A stretch of 10,784 bases of DNA, from positions 6,977-17,760 of the forward strand of contig DBGA01000002.1 in assembly GCA_002295325.1 (NCBI GenBank), given 5' to 3'. Below the pieces are notes generated by a model, which was given only the letters and a program-made list of their open reading frames with translations, was not told the DNA's origin and did no database searches. Within the stretch, counting starts at the first letter, position 1. The number at the start of each line of letters is the position of its first letter. A program made the translations under genes and the position numbers. The DNA is from Ruminococcaceae bacterium UBA866. GTDB taxonomy: Bacteria; Bacillota; Clostridia; Oscillospirales; Ruminococcaceae. Positions 1-6,570 of the stretch are shown in pieces.

Positions 1-212
1 GTTGGCACTTAGCGATTAATCACGGTGGTGGATATACCACGCTTTATGCTCATACAAGCCGAATTGATGTTGCAGAAGGTGATGAGGTTAAAAGAGGACA
101 AGTCATTGCAGCTGTTGGAAGCACGGGCAACTCTACAGGAAATCATCTTCACTTTGAAGTAAGAATAAATAACGAGAAAAAGGATCCAATGCACTATGTA
201 AGTAGGCCATAA
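1..212 (+). CDS. M23 (LytM-type) metallopeptidase, C-terminal end only
   Basis: This is the 3' end of a gene entering from the left; the frame begins at base 3 and gives 69 residues before TAA. The residues are the second half of a LytM/M23 zinc endopeptidase domain: the HGGGYTTLYAH strand, the G-D-E-V-x-x-G-Q turn, and the closing STGNHLHFEVR segment, whose HLH supplies metal and catalytic histidines. The upstream HxxxD zinc motif, any coiled coil and any signal peptide lie outside the window. The family cuts peptide cross-links in peptidoglycan outside the membrane, or acts as a regulator when degenerate; the visible histidines argue for an active enzyme. An 82-bp gap without a terminator separates it from the S41-like gene, so the two are probably co-transcribed. 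In Clostridia this pair often follows ftsE-ftsX, which is inferred here and not seen. Confidence 0.9.
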   Translation, partial: WHLAINHGGGYTTLYAHTSRIDVAEGDEVKRGQVIAAVGSTGNSTGNHLHFEVRINNEKKDPMHYVSRP

Positions 213-294
213 TTTGATGAAACTAATGGATAAATACTTTTTTATTTAGGAATGTTTATTTAATTAATGGAAAAACTGCCATTAGGAGGTAGCT

Positions 295-1491
295 ATGAAC
301 AAAAAAATATCATTAGGTGCGGCGATAGCTTTTATGGTAGTTGTGGCTGGAATTACACTTTCCATTACAATGATGGTATCACTCAATCACTTTAATAAAA
401 AGGTACTTAATGTAAAAGCCCGTGAGGAAATGTATAAGAAACTAGCCGATGTTGACAGAAATGCAAGGCAAAACTTTGCAGGTACAATTGATGAGGAAGC
501 ACTCGCCAATTCATTATCTGCTGGATACATCAAGGGCTTGGGCGATAAATATTCATCCTATCTAACAAAGGACGAGTATGAGCAAAAGATGCTGGAGCTC
601 TCAGGAAAGCTTGTACAGATTGGTGTAACTGTTCAAAAAGATCAAACAGGTTATGCCAAAGTTACTAAGATAATTAAAGGATCTCCAGCTGAGCTAGATG
701 GTGTGGTAGTTGGTGATTTGATTATTTCTATTGGTGATGCTGACCTAAAGGCTGTGAATTTAGCAAACATTGAAAGATTGCTAAAGGGTGAGGCTGGGAC
801 AAAAGCTAATTTAGTTTATAGGCGTGATGGCGTTGATACTCGAAAGGAAATCCAACGTAAAGAAATTGATATTAAGTATGTTGAACATCACTTGATTGGA
901 AGCAATGGTTATATTAAAATTAACGCTTTTAATGATAAGACATATAACCAATTTAAAAGTGCGGTAGATGATTTGGTGAAACAGGGTGCAAATGCCTTTG
1001 TCCTTGATTTAAGAGGAAATAATTCAGATTCAATTGAGGCAGCAAACAGTATGCTAAACATGTTATTGCCAGCAGGTGAGCTCGGTACAAAGAAAAACAA
1101 TGCCGGTGTAATCACTTCAATGGGATCTTCTGATAAGTATGAACTAGCCCTTCCAATGGCAACAATTATAAATGGAAAGACTGGTAATGCCGCTGAATAT
1201 TTTGTCGCTGTGTTGAGAGATTTCAAAAAGGCAACATCAATCGGAACAACAAGCTTCGGTAAAGCTGTAATTCAAAAGACATTTCAGCTGAACGATGGAA
1301 GTGCAATTAACATCACAACTGAGCACTTTCTTCCTCCTTCTGGCACAGAAATCAATGGGGTTGGAATTAAACCAGACTATGAGGTAAAACTTACATCCGA
1401 GCAAGAACAGGGTGTTGAAGTGATGACAGTTGAAACTGACCCTCAAATCCAAAAGGCAATTGAGATTGTAAATTCTAAAAAAGAATCATAG
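295..1491 (+). CDS. S41/CtpA-like PDZ protein, probable pseudoprotease (catalytic Ser replaced by Asn)
   Basis: A 398-residue protein with an N-terminal membrane span (about residues 7-29), a short helical linker, a PDZ domain (about 105-185, with IGVTV and GSPAELDGVVVGDLI), and an S41 tail-specific protease fold (about 200-365). Active S41 enzymes use a Ser-Lys-Gln set, spaced 25 and then 4 residues apart in Bacillus CtpB. Here the Lys (K323 in SFGKAVIQ) and Gln (Q327) are present, but the residue 25 before the Lys is N298 (in GKTGNAAEY) instead of the Ser of G-S-A-S-A-S-E. The usual LDLRxNPGG loop reads LDLRGNNSD (237-245). Length and frame are intact, so this looks like a maintained non-catalytic protein that may bind peptide tails through its PDZ domain. 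The start has a good AGGAGG site 5 nt upstream. It follows the M23 gene and ends at a hairpin terminator. Family assignment is firm; loss of activity is inferred. Confidence 0.9.
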   Translation: MNKKISLGAAIAFMVVVAGITLSITMMVSLNHFNKKVLNVKAREEMYKKLADVDRNARQNFAGTIDEEALANSLSAGYIKGLGDKYSSYLTKDEYEQKMLELSGKLVQIGVTVQKDQTGYAKVTKIIKGSPAELDGVVVGDLIISIGDADLKAVNLANIERLLKGEAGTKANLVYRRDGVDTRKEIQRKEIDIKYVEHHLIGSNGYIKINAFNDKTYNQFKSAVDDLVKQGANAFVLDLRGNNSDSIEAANSMLNMLLPAGELGTKKNNAGVITSMGSSDKYELALPMATIINGKTGNAAEYFVAVLRDFKKATSIGTTSFGKAVIQKTFQLNDGSAINITTEHFLPPSGTEINGVGIKPDYEVKLTSEQEQGVEVMTVETDPQIQKAIEIVNSKKES

Positions 1492-1518
1492 TGTAATATA
1501 TAATATATAACTGCATAT

Positions 1519-1559
1519 ATATTGAATAAGCTACATTGTAGCTTATTCAATATGCTTTT
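1519..1559 (+). terminator. Hairpin terminator after the S41-like gene
   Basis: The arm ATTGAATAAGCTACA (1521-1535) pairs perfectly over 15 bp with TGTAGCTTATTCAAT (1537-1551), and two further A-T pairs extend it outward. A short T-run (TGCTTTTAA) follows. It lies 27 bp after the stop codon of the S41-like gene, where a factor-independent terminator is expected. The T-tract is short, so termination may be partial and could let some transcription reach the next ORF. Confidence 0.75.
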
Positions 1560-1587
1560 AATAGGGCAAAAACTCATTAAAAGAGAA

Positions 1588-2397
1588 ATGGCGGTTTGCA
1601 TGTTTACAATTGTCACGCAGCAGAATAAAGCCGATAAAAAGTTGTTTTCAAATAAAATGAAACTTACAAATATAAAAAAAAACGGTGTAACATTTTCTTT
1701 GGTTGAGGTCAAAAGAAAATCTTCTATCAAAAATCAAAAAGTTATAGATTCGATAGGGAATTCGAGAGTTATTTTATCAAAACCCCTTTTGCTATTTGCA
1801 GACAAGCAGTTTCATTTTGTTGACGAAGCTGTTTATTCTTTTAAGTTAATGCAAAATGGAGTAAAATACCTTTTGGACAAAAGTATCTCAATTAAAAAGC
1901 ATATGTCAGTAACATTAATTGATATTCAATGTAGATATCAAGGACTTGCTGATATACTGCTTAAGCATTTTAACACACTGAGAATTGTAACAAATCGCAA
2001 AGAACTATATCAAAACTACGTTGATACAAAGTTGTATGATTGCGGTGCTACAGTTATAATTGAAGAAAATGTAAAATCATTACACAATACGGCAGTGTTT
2101 GTTTCTCCAGATGGCATACTGTTTGATAATATGAATAATTCGGCTGTGCCAGTGATATCTGTATCAAACATACCCGACTCAAATGCGTTAATAATCCATT
2201 CTTTTAGAGCGAAAACCCCATCAAAATATCTTGATATTATGCCAACTGAAATTTGCGAGCATTCCTATCAAGCAGCACTCTATAATTACTGTGGAATTAG
2301 AAATTTATCAGCACTTTATCCAGTAAATGTGACTGTGCATGGTATACAATCAAGTATTGATGAAATTACATTAATTCCAAATGAAAGGCAACCTTAA
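1588..2397 (+). CDS. Conserved-looking hypothetical protein with a Rossmann-like core
   Basis: I do not recognise this protein. From the ATG at 1588 it is 269 residues. The frame stays open upstream to a TTG at 1522, but that start lies inside the terminator hairpin and has no ribosome binding site. The ATG at 1600 is an alternative, with GGCGG just upstream. It shows no signal peptide or membrane span. The middle alternates strand and helix: VTLIDI, then a helix ending LLKHF, LRIVT, a second helix, GATVIIEE, TAVFVSP. This order resembles a nucleotide-binding Rossmann half, but the Gly-rich loop expected after the first strand is replaced by QCRYQGLAD. The C-terminus includes two Cys (EICEHSYQ, NYCGIRN) and ends polar. 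It stands alone between a terminator and the greA promoter, and no good promoter of its own is visible. A soluble cytoplasmic role is likely; the function is unknown. Confidence 0.7.
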   Translation: MAVCMFTIVTQQNKADKKLFSNKMKLTNIKKNGVTFSLVEVKRKSSIKNQKVIDSIGNSRVILSKPLLLFADKQFHFVDEAVYSFKLMQNGVKYLLDKSISIKKHMSVTLIDIQCRYQGLADILLKHFNTLRIVTNRKELYQNYVDTKLYDCGATVIIEENVKSLHNTAVFVSPDGILFDNMNNSAVPVISVSNIPDSNALIIHSFRAKTPSKYLDIMPTEICEHSYQAALYNYCGIRNLSALYPVNVTVHGIQSSIDEITLIPNERQP

Positions 2398-2429
2398 TAG
2401 AGATTAATAAAGAATTAACCCTTTTGCTA

Positions 2430-2458
2430 TTGACATAAATTAGCAACTTCTATATAAT
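2430..2458 (+). promoter_or_regulatory. Consensus sigma-A promoter for greA-lysS
   Basis: A perfect -35 box TTGACA (2430-2435) and a perfect -10 box TATAAT (2453-2458) are separated by exactly 17 bp. Transcription should start near 2465, giving a leader of roughly 107 nt before the greA ATG. A match this exact suggests strong constitutive expression, which suits greA and lysS. Confidence 0.88.
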
Positions 2459-2516
2459 TAAAATATTGTATATTAATATTGGGTTAGGTAGTTGGGTTTT
2501 ATTTGAAAAATTGTCT

Positions 2517-2537
2517 TTTGTCAAATATTTTGACAAA
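2517..2537 (+). promoter_or_regulatory. Hairpin in the greA leader
   Basis: The arm TTTGTCAAA (2517-2525) pairs perfectly with TTTGACAAA (2529-2537) across a 3-nt loop. It lies between the greA promoter and its ribosome binding site (AGGAGG at 2559-2564), about 50 nt into the leader. No T-run follows, so it is not a terminator. It could stabilise the mRNA or bind a regulator. Whether it has a function is unknown. Confidence 0.5.
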
Positions 2538-2571
2538 CAAAAAATATATAAATTTATTAGGAGGAAATACA

Positions 2572-3048
2572 ATGACTGGAAAACAAATTCTGCTTACGTC
2601 AGAGGGGCTAATGAACCTTGAACATGAGCTAGAGCAGTTAAAAACTGTAAAACGTAAGGATGTTTCTGAAAAGATAAAAGTAGCATTATCATTTGGCGAC
2701 CTGTCTGAAAATAGTGAATATGATGAGGCTAAGAATGAGCAAGCTATGGTTGAGTCAAGAATAATTGAAATTGAACAAATGTTTAAAAATGTGTTGATTC
2801 TTGATGAAGATGGAATTTCTACCGATTCAGTAAGTGTTGGTTCAAAAATAACGGTAAGACATATTAAACTTGACCGTGTTGATACTTATAGAATTGTAGG
2901 TTCTACTGAAGCATCACCTACAAATAAAAAAATTTCAGATGAATCACCTGTTGGAAAAGCTATGCTTGGACATAAGGTTGGAGATATTGTAGATGTTGAA
3001 GCACCATCTGGTGTAAATCAATACGAAATAATTGAAATAGCTAAGTAA
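2572..3048 (+). CDS. greA: Transcription elongation factor GreA
   Basis: A 158-residue protein, the usual GreA length. GreA enters the secondary channel of stalled RNA polymerase and stimulates cleavage of backtracked transcripts. The N-terminal coiled-coil domain (about residues 1-75) carries the family signature [16 protein letters not shown], with the tip acidic residues D43 and E46 that help place the catalytic metal. The C-terminal FKBP-like domain (about 80-158) includes [16 protein letters not shown]. The start is set by AGGAGG at 2559-2564, 7 nt before the ATG, and by family length. An in-frame TTG at 2503 would add 23 residues, but it has no binding site and would read through the leader hairpin. 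It heads an apparent operon with lysS, which starts 25 bp downstream. Nothing is abnormal in the protein. Confidence 0.96.
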   Translation: MTGKQILLTSEGLMNLEHELEQLKTVKRKDVSEKIKVALSFGDLSENSEYDEAKNEQAMVESRIIEIEQMFKNVLILDEDGISTDSVSVGSKITVRHIKLDRVDTYRIVGSTEASPTNKKISDESPVGKAMLGHKVGDIVDVEAPSGVNQYEIIEIAK

Positions 3049-3072
3049 TTTTACAGTTAGGGGAAGTACAAA

Positions 3073-4575
3073 ATGAGCGAGAACAATAATATTGAAGACG
3101 TAATAGTAGAGGATATAGGCGACCTTTTAAGAGTTCGCCGTGAAAAGCTTGCAGGATTAAAATCTGCAGGAAATGATCCGTTTGAGGTTACAGTTTATGA
3201 CGTTGACTCATATGCTAAAATTATCGAGGATAAATTTGACGAGTATGAGGGCAAAATGGTCTCTCTCGCTGGTAGAATTATGAGCAAACGTGATATGGGT
3301 AAAGCAAGCTTTATCGACATACAAGATATGACTGGACGTATCCAATCATATGTAAGAAAAGATCACATTGGTGATGATACTTATGTTGGTTTTAAAAAGT
3401 TTGACATCGGTGATATTATCGGAATTAAAGGTGAGGTTTTCCGTACACAAAAGGGACAAATCTCAATTAAAGCCGAGTCCGTTGTTCTTCTTTCAAAATC
3501 ACTGATTCCACTTCCAGAAAAGTTTCATGGATTAAAAGATACCGATTTGCGCTATCGTCAACGTTACGTTGACCTTATCGTAAATCCAGATGTAAAAGAA
3601 GCTTTCATTAAGAGAAGCAAAATTATTAAAGAAATTAGAAATTATCTTGATGATAATAGTTTCATAGAGGTAGAGACTCCTATCTTACAGACAATTGCAG
3701 GTGGTGCAGCGGCAAGACCGTTTAATACGCATCACAATTCTCTTGATTTGGACATGCATCTTAGAATTTCACTTGAACTTTATCTAAAGCGCCTGATCGT
3801 AGGTGGTTTTGATAGAGTTTATGAAATAGGCCGTGTTTTCAGAAATGAAGGCATGTCTGTTAGACATAACCCAGAGTTTACATTACTTGAGTTATACCAA
3901 GCGTATACCGATTTTAATGGTATGATGGACTTAACGGAAGAACTAATTAAAACTGTTGCGCAAAATGTTGTTGGTACAAAAATCATTCCTTATGGTGATG
4001 TAACGATAGATCTTGAAAAGCCATTTGAAAGACTGTCAATGCTTAATGCAGTTAAAAAATATGCAAACATTGACTTTAACGAGATTGAAAACTTAGACCA
4101 AGCACGTGCGCTTGCTAAAGAACATCATATTAAGTATGAAGAACGTCATCTAAAAGGTGATATTTTAAACCTATTCTTCGAGCACTATGTTGAAGAGCAT
4201 TTGATACAACCCACATTTATTACAGAGCATCCTGTAGAAATTTCTCCGCTTGCAAAGAGAAAACCTACGGATAAAGATTTCACAGAAAGATTTGAGCTGT
4301 TTATCGTTGGGCGTGAGCACGCAAATGCGTTCTCTGAACTTAACGATCCGATTGACCAAAGAGAGCGTTTTCTGCACCAAGTTGAACTTAAGAACGCTGG
4401 TGATGATGAAGCAACAGATATGGACGAGGATTTCCTAACAGCATTAGAGTATGGTATGCCGCCAACAGGTGGGCTAGGAATTGGTGTTGACCGTCTTATT
4501 ATGTTGCTGACTAACTCTGCTTCAATCAGAGATGTGTTACTATTTCCAACGATGAAACCAGAAGCGAAGAACTAA
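3073..4575 (+). CDS. lysS: Lysyl-tRNA synthetase, class II
   Basis: A 500-residue class II LysRS that attaches lysine to tRNA(Lys) using ATP in the cytoplasm. An N-terminal OB-fold anticodon-binding domain (about residues 60-165, [19 protein letters not shown] onward) is followed by the catalytic domain. It has the bacterial LysRS signature [11 protein letters not shown], the motif 2 block [15 protein letters not shown] (from F256) and the motif 3 block [14 protein letters not shown] (about 466-479). Length is typical. The start has a GGGGAAG site and matches the expected N-terminus. It lies directly after greA with no promoter or terminator between, and a 25-bp gap separates it from the membrane-protein gene that follows. 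No T-box precedes greA or lysS. No missing residues or frame breaks were seen. Confidence 0.97.
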   Translation: MSENNNIEDVIVEDIGDLLRVRREKLAGLKSAGNDPFEVTVYDVDSYAKIIEDKFDEYEGKMVSLAGRIMSKRDMGKASFIDIQDMTGRIQSYVRKDHIGDDTYVGFKKFDIGDIIGIKGEVFRTQKGQISIKAESVVLLSKSLIPLPEKFHGLKDTDLRYRQRYVDLIVNPDVKEAFIKRSKIIKEIRNYLDDNSFIEVETPILQTIAGGAAARPFNTHHNSLDLDMHLRISLELYLKRLIVGGFDRVYEIGRVFRNEGMSVRHNPEFTLLELYQAYTDFNGMMDLTEELIKTVAQNVVGTKIIPYGDVTIDLEKPFERLSMLNAVKKYANIDFNEIENLDQARALAKEHHIKYEERHLKGDILNLFFEHYVEEHLIQPTFITEHPVEISPLAKRKPTDKDFTERFELFIVGREHANAFSELNDPIDQRERFLHQVELKNAGDDEATDMDEDFLTALEYGMPPTGGLGIGVDRLIMLLTNSASIRDVLLFPTMKPEAKN

Positions 4576-4600
4576 AAATAAAATTGAGAGAAGTGAGATA

Positions 4601-5359
4601 ATGTCTGAGTATGACAAATATAAGAAAGACAGGCAGAAACTCATTGAGGCGACAAAAGTTAAAATGAGCACACCAAACGGTGGTGCTGGGGTGAAAAAAG
4701 AGGACTATCAACCACTAAAACCAACTACAGCTAAAGGTAAATGGGAAAATTATTGGTACCACTATAAATGGGTTACATTTGGCTCTATATTTGCTGCAAT
4801 ACTGATCATTACGTTTGTTTGGCAGATTGCTTTTAAAACGGTATATGACGCCCATATGGTAGTTGTATCTAAAATTCCATTCGACACCGTGGTAGACTCA
4901 TTTAAAGTGAAACTAAGTGATCTTGCAACTGACTATACCCAAAATCAAAAAATTGAGCTTGATATTATGGCCATACAGCATGATAATTCAGGTGAAGGTT
5001 CGCTGTCACCCGAGATGGTACAAGCTAATTATGTAAAGCTAGCGGCAGGACTTTCTACTCTTGACTCTTACATTTATATGTTAGATGAATCAAGCTATGA
5101 TTATCTAAAGGAAATGGACTTAAAGTTTATGGACTTGTCTGAGCTAGTTGGTACAGAAAATTTGGATAAGCCAGACAGATATGCTTTAAAAGGCACCAAT
5201 CTGGCAAAAAAACTTGATGTTAGTGTTCTTACAGATAATATGTATTTATGCTTTATTGACTATTCTGCCCTTGATGAAAAAAGACAGAATAAAAAGGACA
5301 TAAAGGCAAATTACGAGCGAGATATTGTATTTTTCAAGGAAATGCTTGCATATAAATAA
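4601..5359 (+). CDS. Single-span membrane protein of unknown function
   Basis: I do not recognise a named family. The 252-residue protein has a charged N-terminal tail of about 50 residues, an aromatic stretch KWENYWYHYKW just before one membrane span (about residues 57-77), and an outside domain of roughly 175 residues. By the positive-inside rule the tail is cytoplasmic and the large domain extracytoplasmic. The outside domain starts with a strand-like DAHMVVVSK and contains LDSYIYMLDESSYDYLKEMDLKFMDLSEL, an alternation loosely like a lobe of an extracellular solute-binding fold; this comparison is weak. No cysteine pair or enzyme motif stands out. A GAGAAGTGAG site precedes the ATG. It starts 25 bp after lysS with no terminator between them, so it is probably co-transcribed with greA-lysS, and a strong hairpin follows. 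It is probably an envelope protein, function unknown. Confidence 0.8.
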   Translation: MSEYDKYKKDRQKLIEATKVKMSTPNGGAGVKKEDYQPLKPTTAKGKWENYWYHYKWVTFGSIFAAILIITFVWQIAFKTVYDAHMVVVSKIPFDTVVDSFKVKLSDLATDYTQNQKIELDIMAIQHDNSGEGSLSPEMVQANYVKLAAGLSTLDSYIYMLDESSYDYLKEMDLKFMDLSELVGTENLDKPDRYALKGTNLAKKLDVSVLTDNMYLCFIDYSALDEKRQNKKDIKANYERDIVFFKEMLAYK

Positions 5360-5364
5360 GTAAT

Positions 5365-5397
5365 AAACGACTATTACATTGTAATAGTCGTTTTGTA
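5365..5397 (+). terminator. Hairpin terminator closing the greA-lysS operon
   Basis: AAACGACTATTACA (5365-5378) pairs perfectly over 14 bp with TGTAATAGTCGTTT (5380-5393), and a T-rich tail (TTTTGTATTG) follows. It sits 6 bp after the stop codon of the membrane-protein gene. Its apex shares TACATTGTA with the terminator at 1519-1559. Confidence 0.88.
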
Positions 5398-5418
5398 TTG
5401 TGCTAATAAAAAAGAGTG

Positions 5419-5457
5419 TAACAAGTTGTTTAATTTTTAACTATTTGTAACTTGTTA
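5419..5457. repeat. Inverted repeat overlapping the glycosidase promoter; possible operator
   Basis: TAACAAGTT (5419-5427) is repeated inverted and perfectly as AACTTGTTA (5449-5457), with arm centres 30 bp apart, close to three helical turns. The right arm overlaps the proposed -35 box. It lies after the upstream terminator and before the transcription start, so it is more likely a DNA-binding site than an RNA hairpin. No binding protein is identified. Confidence 0.5.
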
Positions 5458-5480
5458 TGTTGAGGGTTTTAATATATTAT
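5452..5480 (+). promoter_or_regulatory. Probable sigma-A promoter of the glycosidase operon
   Basis: A -35-like TTGTTA (5452-5457) and a -10-like TATTAT (5475-5480) are 17 bp apart. Each matches consensus imperfectly. The predicted start near 5487 would give a leader of about 47 nt ending at a strong ribosome binding site. The preceding terminator makes a promoter necessary in this gap. The -35 box lies inside the right arm of the inverted repeat, which suggests control by a repressor. Confidence 0.55.
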
Positions 5481-5520
5481 TATTCTAAAAGAGATTAAAA
5501 AGCATAAATTTATACTAACT

Positions 5521-5536
5521 GGAGGTGATAAAGTTG
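5521..5536 (+). promoter_or_regulatory. Ribosome binding site that fixes a TTG start
   Basis: GGAGGTGAT begins at 5521. The in-frame GTG at 5525 lies inside this Shine-Dalgarno sequence and cannot be its start. The TTG at 5534 lies 8 nt after GGAGG, which is ideal spacing, so it is taken as the initiation codon. Confidence 0.75.
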
Positions 5537-6553
5537 AGAATACAAGAGGCGAATCAAAGAAAATCACATAATCACATTCTAACTGCCTTGTGGAAAACAC
5601 TTGCGGTTATTTTTGTTATACTTGTTTGCCTAGTTATGTTTTTAATTAGTGCTATGGCTTTAATTATTCATGGTCCTTCGATTTCTGCAAGAGAGTTGTT
5701 TGTTACTTCTTGCATGGAAACGAGTTTTGCAAAGCTTTTTCCACCACTATATTTATCAAGCGATGAAATCGCAACTATAATTGCTAAAAATTCTGTGATT
5801 GCCAGTGAAGATGTAACTGATACAATTGCCGATTTTACAGATAAGACCGATACTTTAGATAAGGAACAGCCAGATATTGAACTAATTGAGATTTCTGGCT
5901 CAACATATAAAGGTAAAATGTTACTTATAAAGGATCCATCACGGGTGGTATTAGAAGCTCCTCCAGCCTTTGGTGCAGCTGCTTCTGGAGAAAAGCTTGA
6001 CTATATGATTAGCAAAATAAACGGTGTTGCCGGGATTAATGCAGGTGGCTTTTTTGACGATAAAGGCGCTGGAAATGGTGGCATTGCTGAAGGCATTGTA
6101 ATAAAAAATTCTGAGGTTATGAATGGTAGCGATGGTTCTACAGGTGTTGTAGTTGGATTCGACGATAAAAATGTACTTAGAGTTGGAAGTATGTCAATAG
6201 CTAAAGCAAAAGAAATCAAACTTAGAGATGCAGTGAGCTTTGGCCCTGCACTTGTTATTAATGGCAAACCCGCCCAAGTTTCGGGGAGTGGCGGTGGGCT
6301 AAATCCTCGTACTGCAATAGGCCAAAGGGAAGATGGCACGGTGTTGTTACTCGTTATCGACGGAAGACAGCCACAAAGCCTCGGAGCGTCCTACAAAGAC
6401 CTAGTAGACATCATGGTTGAGCACAAGGCAATCAATGCCGGCAACTTAGACGGTGGTTCATCATCTATGATGTACTATAATGGTGAATTGATAAATCAAT
6501 GTGCATCATTATACGGCCCTAGAAAAATTGCTACAGGATTCGTTGTAAAATAA
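5534..6553 (+). CDS. Membrane-anchored phosphodiester glycosidase (NAGPA-family) protein
   Basis: A 339-residue protein from the TTG at 5534. It has a basic N-terminus, one long membrane span (about residues 22-45), a linker of about 70 residues rich in acidic and Thr residues, and an extracytoplasmic NAGPA domain (about 115-339). The family is named for the mammalian enzyme that uncovers mannose 6-phosphate by removing GlcNAc from a phosphodiester. Bacterial members are thought to act on sugar phosphodiesters in envelope polymers. Family landmarks are all present: NAGGFF (169-174), NPRTAIG (from 257), VIDGRQ (D276-R278) and NLDGGSSS (from 304). Nothing suggests inactivation. The substrate is unknown; teichoic acid-like or capsular phosphodiesters are plausible guesses. 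It is the first gene of a two-gene operon, with 17 bp before the next gene, and has its own promoter and possible operator. Confidence 0.88.
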   Translation: MRIQEANQRKSHNHILTALWKTLAVIFVILVCLVMFLISAMALIIHGPSISARELFVTSCMETSFAKLFPPLYLSSDEIATIIAKNSVIASEDVTDTIADFTDKTDTLDKEQPDIELIEISGSTYKGKMLLIKDPSRVVLEAPPAFGAAASGEKLDYMISKINGVAGINAGGFFDDKGAGNGGIAEGIVIKNSEVMNGSDGSTGVVVGFDDKNVLRVGSMSIAKAKEIKLRDAVSFGPALVINGKPAQVSGSGGGLNPRTAIGQREDGTVLLLVIDGRQPQSLGASYKDLVDIMVEHKAINAGNLDGGSSSMMYYNGELINQCASLYGPRKIATGFVVK

Positions 6554-6570
6554 GTTGACAGGAGAAATAT

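Noticed and set aside
264..289. Small hairpin (TAATGG / CCATTA) just before the ribosome binding site of the S41-like gene
   Set aside because: Only 6 bp, mostly A-T, and it abuts the GGAGG without covering it. This is likely chance in AT-rich DNA.
1499..1504. TATAAT in the gap after the S41-like gene, as a promoter for the orphan ORF
   Set aside because: No -35 box is found at 16-18 bp upstream, and the surrounding TA-rich run makes a chance match likely.
1522..1587. Longer N-terminus of the orphan ORF from the TTG at 1522
   Set aside because: This codon lies within the terminator hairpin and has no ribosome binding site.
909..1730. Minus-strand open frames opposite the S41-like gene and the orphan ORF
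   Set aside because: They are antisense shadows with low-complexity translations, no ribosome binding sites and no recognisable domains.
2403..2426. Possible terminator after the orphan ORF (TTAAT / ATTAA, then CCCTTTT)
   Set aside because: The stem is about 5 bp of only A-T pairs, too weak to call.
2465..2571. T-box or other riboswitch controlling greA-lysS
   Set aside because: The leader is only about 107 nt, I see no T-box core sequence, and only one simple hairpin is visible.
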